Of a stretch of DNA of 5,270 bases, positions 3,445 through 5,270 are shown piece after piece; the stretch's first letter is position 1; every line of letters starts with the position of its first letter. The stretch lies in contig CAJUDW010000061.1 of assembly GCA_910584995.1 (NCBI GenBank), positions 1-5,270 of the forward strand, given 5' to 3'. The notes beneath the pieces were generated by a model that made no database searches, was not told the origin of the DNA, and worked only from the letters and a program-made list of their open reading frames with translations. The translations under genes were made by a program, and so were the position numbers. This stretch comes from an uncultured Oscillibacter sp. (GTDB lineage Bacteria; Bacillota; Clostridia; Oscillospirales; Oscillospiraceae).

Positions 3445-5270
3445 TTGCGTAAGGAGCAATTTGACATCACAGGCATGACTTGCTCCGCTTGTTCAGCCAG
3501 GGTAGAAAAAAGTGTTGCCAAGCTCCCCGGCATCCAGGAGGTGTCTGTCAATCTGCTGAAAAACAGCATGGTGGCATCCTATGACGAAGCTGCACTTGAC
3601 ACGGGGCAGATTATCCAGGCGGTGGAAAAGGCGGGGTACGGAGCAATCCCCAAGGCTGGGCAGAGCAAGCCCGCCGCCGAGCGAACAGCCGCCTCTGTCC
3701 CTGCTGGTAAACCGGCGGTCAGCACCGCCCAGGCGGAGTATGCACAGATGAAACGCCGCTTACTGCTGTCTGCCGTCTTCACCATCCCTCTGTTCTACAT
3801 CTCAATGGGCCACATGATGGGGTGGCCGCTCCCTGGCGGTCTGCTGGGAATGGAAAACGCCATCACCTTTGCGTTTACTCAATTCCTGCTGCTCATTCCC
3901 GTGGTGTTCGTCAATGCGAAATACTACCGCATGGGCTTTAAGACCCTGTTCCACGGCTCACCCAACATGGATTCGCTGATCGCCATCGGCTCCGGCGCGG
4001 CTATTGTCTACGGCATCTATGCCATTTTCAAGATCGGCATTGGTTTCGGGTATGGTGATATGGAAACAGTACACAACTTTATGATGGATTTGTACTTTGA
4101 ATCTGCCGGAATGATCTTGACCCTTATCACGCTGGGCAAAACCCTGGAGGCCCGCGCCAAGGGCAAGACCTCGGATGCCATCACAAAGCTGATGAACCTT
4201 GCGCCCAAGACAGCCACTGTGGAGCGGAACGGCGTAGAACAGCAGATCCCCGTGGAACAGGTACAGCAGGGGGAAACGCTAATCGTCAAGGCCGGTGAAT
4301 CCGTCCCCGTGGACGGCGTGGTGCTGGAGGGCTTTTCTTCCGTGGATGAATCCGCCCTGACCGGCGAGAGCATCCCCGTGGAGAAGCACGTTGGCGATAC
4401 GGTAATTGGTGCGACCATCAATAAGACCGGCTATTTCAAAATGCAGGCCACTAAGGTGGGGGATGACACCACTCTGGCGCAGATCGTCCGGCTGGTAGAC
4501 GAAGCTACCAGCTCCAAGGCCCCCATCGCAAAGCTGGCTGATAAGGTTGCTGGGGTATTCGTCCCGACTGTTATTGGTATCGCACTTGTGGCGGCGGCGG
4601 TCTGGCTGGTGCTGGGCTATGGCGTTGAGTTTGCCCTGTCCATTGGCATCTCCGTCCTGGTGATCTCCTGTCCTTGCGCTCTGGGACTGGCAACGCCTAC
4701 CGCTATCATGGTGGGAACGGGCAAAGGGGCTACCAATGGCATCCTGATTAAATCGGCGGAGGCGTTGGAAACCGCCCACAACATTGATACTGTTGTGCTG
4801 GATAAGACCGGCACGATCACCCAGGGCAAGCCGGTGGTAACGGACATTTTGTGTGGAGCCGGAATAGACCGCCTGCGGCTGCTTCAAACTGCCGCTTCGC
4901 TGGAAAAGCTATCGGAGCATCCTCTGGCAGACGCTATCACCGCAGAAGTGGGAAAGGCAAAGCTGCCGCTGTCCCCGGTAGAGGACTTCCAGCAGATTCC
5001 CGGTCAAGGCATCGTAGGCCGGGTAGACGGCGAAATGTGTCTGGCAGGCAACCGCCGCATGATGGACGCCCACAATATCACAGGCGGGGAACTGCTGCGC
5101 TCCGGGGAAACACTGGCGGCAGAGGGCAAAACGCCCCTGTTCTTTGCCCGCGCCGGGAAGCTCATGGGCGTGATCGCTGTGGCCGATGTAGTCAAGCCTA
5201 CCAGCGCCCAGGCTATCCAGGAATTGTCCGGCCTCGGTATTGAGGTGGTCATGCTCACCGGGGACAATGC
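3445..5270 (+). CDS. copA: P1B-1-type Cu+-exporting ATPase (CopA-like), 3' truncated by the window end
   Basis: The visible 608 residues form a copper-exporting P-type ATPase of the cytoplasmic membrane. An N-terminal HMA domain carries GMTCSAC (10-16, ligands C13 and C16), with the strands and helices ending at AVEKAGYGAIP (59-69). A proline- and alanine-rich linker (70-100) follows. Membrane segments lie near 105-121, 138-157, 174-198, 215-231, 366-390 and 398-420. The loop after the first helix is methionine- and histidine-rich (MGHMMGW, 121-127), as in bacterial CopA. Motifs are TGES (306-309), CPC in the transport helix (409-411), DKTGT (453-457, D453 phosphorylated), HP (492-493) and MLTGD (603-607), where the window stops. 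Missing are GDGINDxP and the last two helices with the Y-N and M-x-x-S-S copper residues, so the P1B-1 assignment rests on overall CopA similarity and the T-C-x-x-C domain. Start choice is TTG at 3445; ATG at 3406 would add 13 residues. Confidence 0.92.
   Translation, partial: MRKEQFDITGMTCSACSARVEKSVAKLPGIQEVSVNLLKNSMVASYDEAALDTGQIIQAVEKAGYGAIPKAGQSKPAAERTAASVPAGKPAVSTAQAEYAQMKRRLLLSAVFTIPLFYISMGHMMGWPLPGGLLGMENAITFAFTQFLLLIPVVFVNAKYYRMGFKTLFHGSPNMDSLIAIGSGAAIVYGIYAIFKIGIGFGYGDMETVHNFMMDLYFESAGMILTLITLGKTLEARAKGKTSDAITKLMNLAPKTATVERNGVEQQIPVEQVQQGETLIVKAGESVPVDGVVLEGFSSVDESALTGESIPVEKHVGDTVIGATINKTGYFKMQATKVGDDTTLAQIVRLVDEATSSKAPIAKLADKVAGVFVPTVIGIALVAAAVWLVLGYGVEFALSIGISVLVISCPCALGLATPTAIMVGTGKGATNGILIKSAEALETAHNIDTVVLDKTGTITQGKPVVTDILCGAGIDRLRLLQTAASLEKLSEHPLADAITAEVGKAKLPLSPVEDFQQIPGQGIVGRVDGEMCLAGNRRMMDAHNITGGELLRSGETLAAEGKTPLFFARAGKLMGVIAVADVVKPTSAQAIQELSGLGIEVVMLTGDN

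Noticed and set aside
3390..3445. CopY-type operator (TACAnnTGTA) upstream of the copper pump
   Set aside because: The only TACA near the start (3417-3420 region) is followed by AAACAT, so no matching second half is present.
3195..3569. Minus-strand open frame of 124 codons across the pump-pump gap and the HMA part of copA
   Set aside because: It runs through a -10 box, an operator-like element and a conserved HMA-coding stretch, with no credible ribosome site or domain; the minus-strand terminator-like hairpin would also interrupt its transcript.
4279..4887. Minus-strand open frame of about 200 codons within the copper ATPase gene
   Set aside because: It lies wholly opposite a CopA-like reading frame with clear motifs, has a low-complexity polar composition and no promoter or ribosome site.

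Overview
The window looks like a chromosomal or mobile-element metal-homeostasis island from a Gram-positive anaerobe, most likely a gut Clostridia/Firmicutes member. This is inferred from sigma-A-type promoters (TTGACA/TATGAT, TTGACT/TATACT), strong GGAGG-type ribosome sites, a TTG start, rho-independent terminators and the style of the ATPase proteins. Base composition looks moderately GC-rich in the genes and AT-rich in the control regions. No species can be named from sequence reading alone.

Layout. Bases 1-105 are the end of a plus-strand gene, probably a nitroreductase-family protein, closed by a strong terminator (120-158). Two paralogous ArsR/SmtB-family repressors follow, transcribed divergently from a 76-bp gap: arsR-A (166-477, minus) and arsR-B (554-916, plus). 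A long hairpin (922-957) separates arsR-B from a convergent minus-strand operon. That operon encodes a stand-alone heavy-metal-associated (HMA) domain protein (2901-3119) and then a P1B-2 (Zn/Cd/Pb class) ATPase that has no HMA domain of its own (970-2838). The operon starts at a near-consensus promoter (3213-3241), which is followed directly by a perfect 10-6-10 palindrome (3178-3203), a likely repressor operator. Facing away from it, a P1B-1 (Cu+) ATPase with its own HMA domain begins at about 3445 and runs off the window end. A TATAAT box and a C4/G4 pseudo-palindrome resembling a CsoR-type copper operator lie just upstream.

How it fits together (inference). Two exporters with different metal preference, a zinc-class pump and a copper-class pump, stand head to head. 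The zinc-class pump is split into soluble HMA and membrane parts. The two ArsR paralogues carry reciprocal metal sites: arsR-A keeps the alpha-5 D-x-H-x10-H-x2-E zinc site and has lost the second alpha-3 cysteine. arsR-B has the alpha-3 C-V-C site plus a histidine-rich N-terminus and has lost the alpha-5 histidines. Together they could widen the metal range or concentration range over which the pump is induced. No CsoR, CopZ or CopY gene is inside the window, so the copper pump's regulator would have to lie beyond its end or elsewhere.
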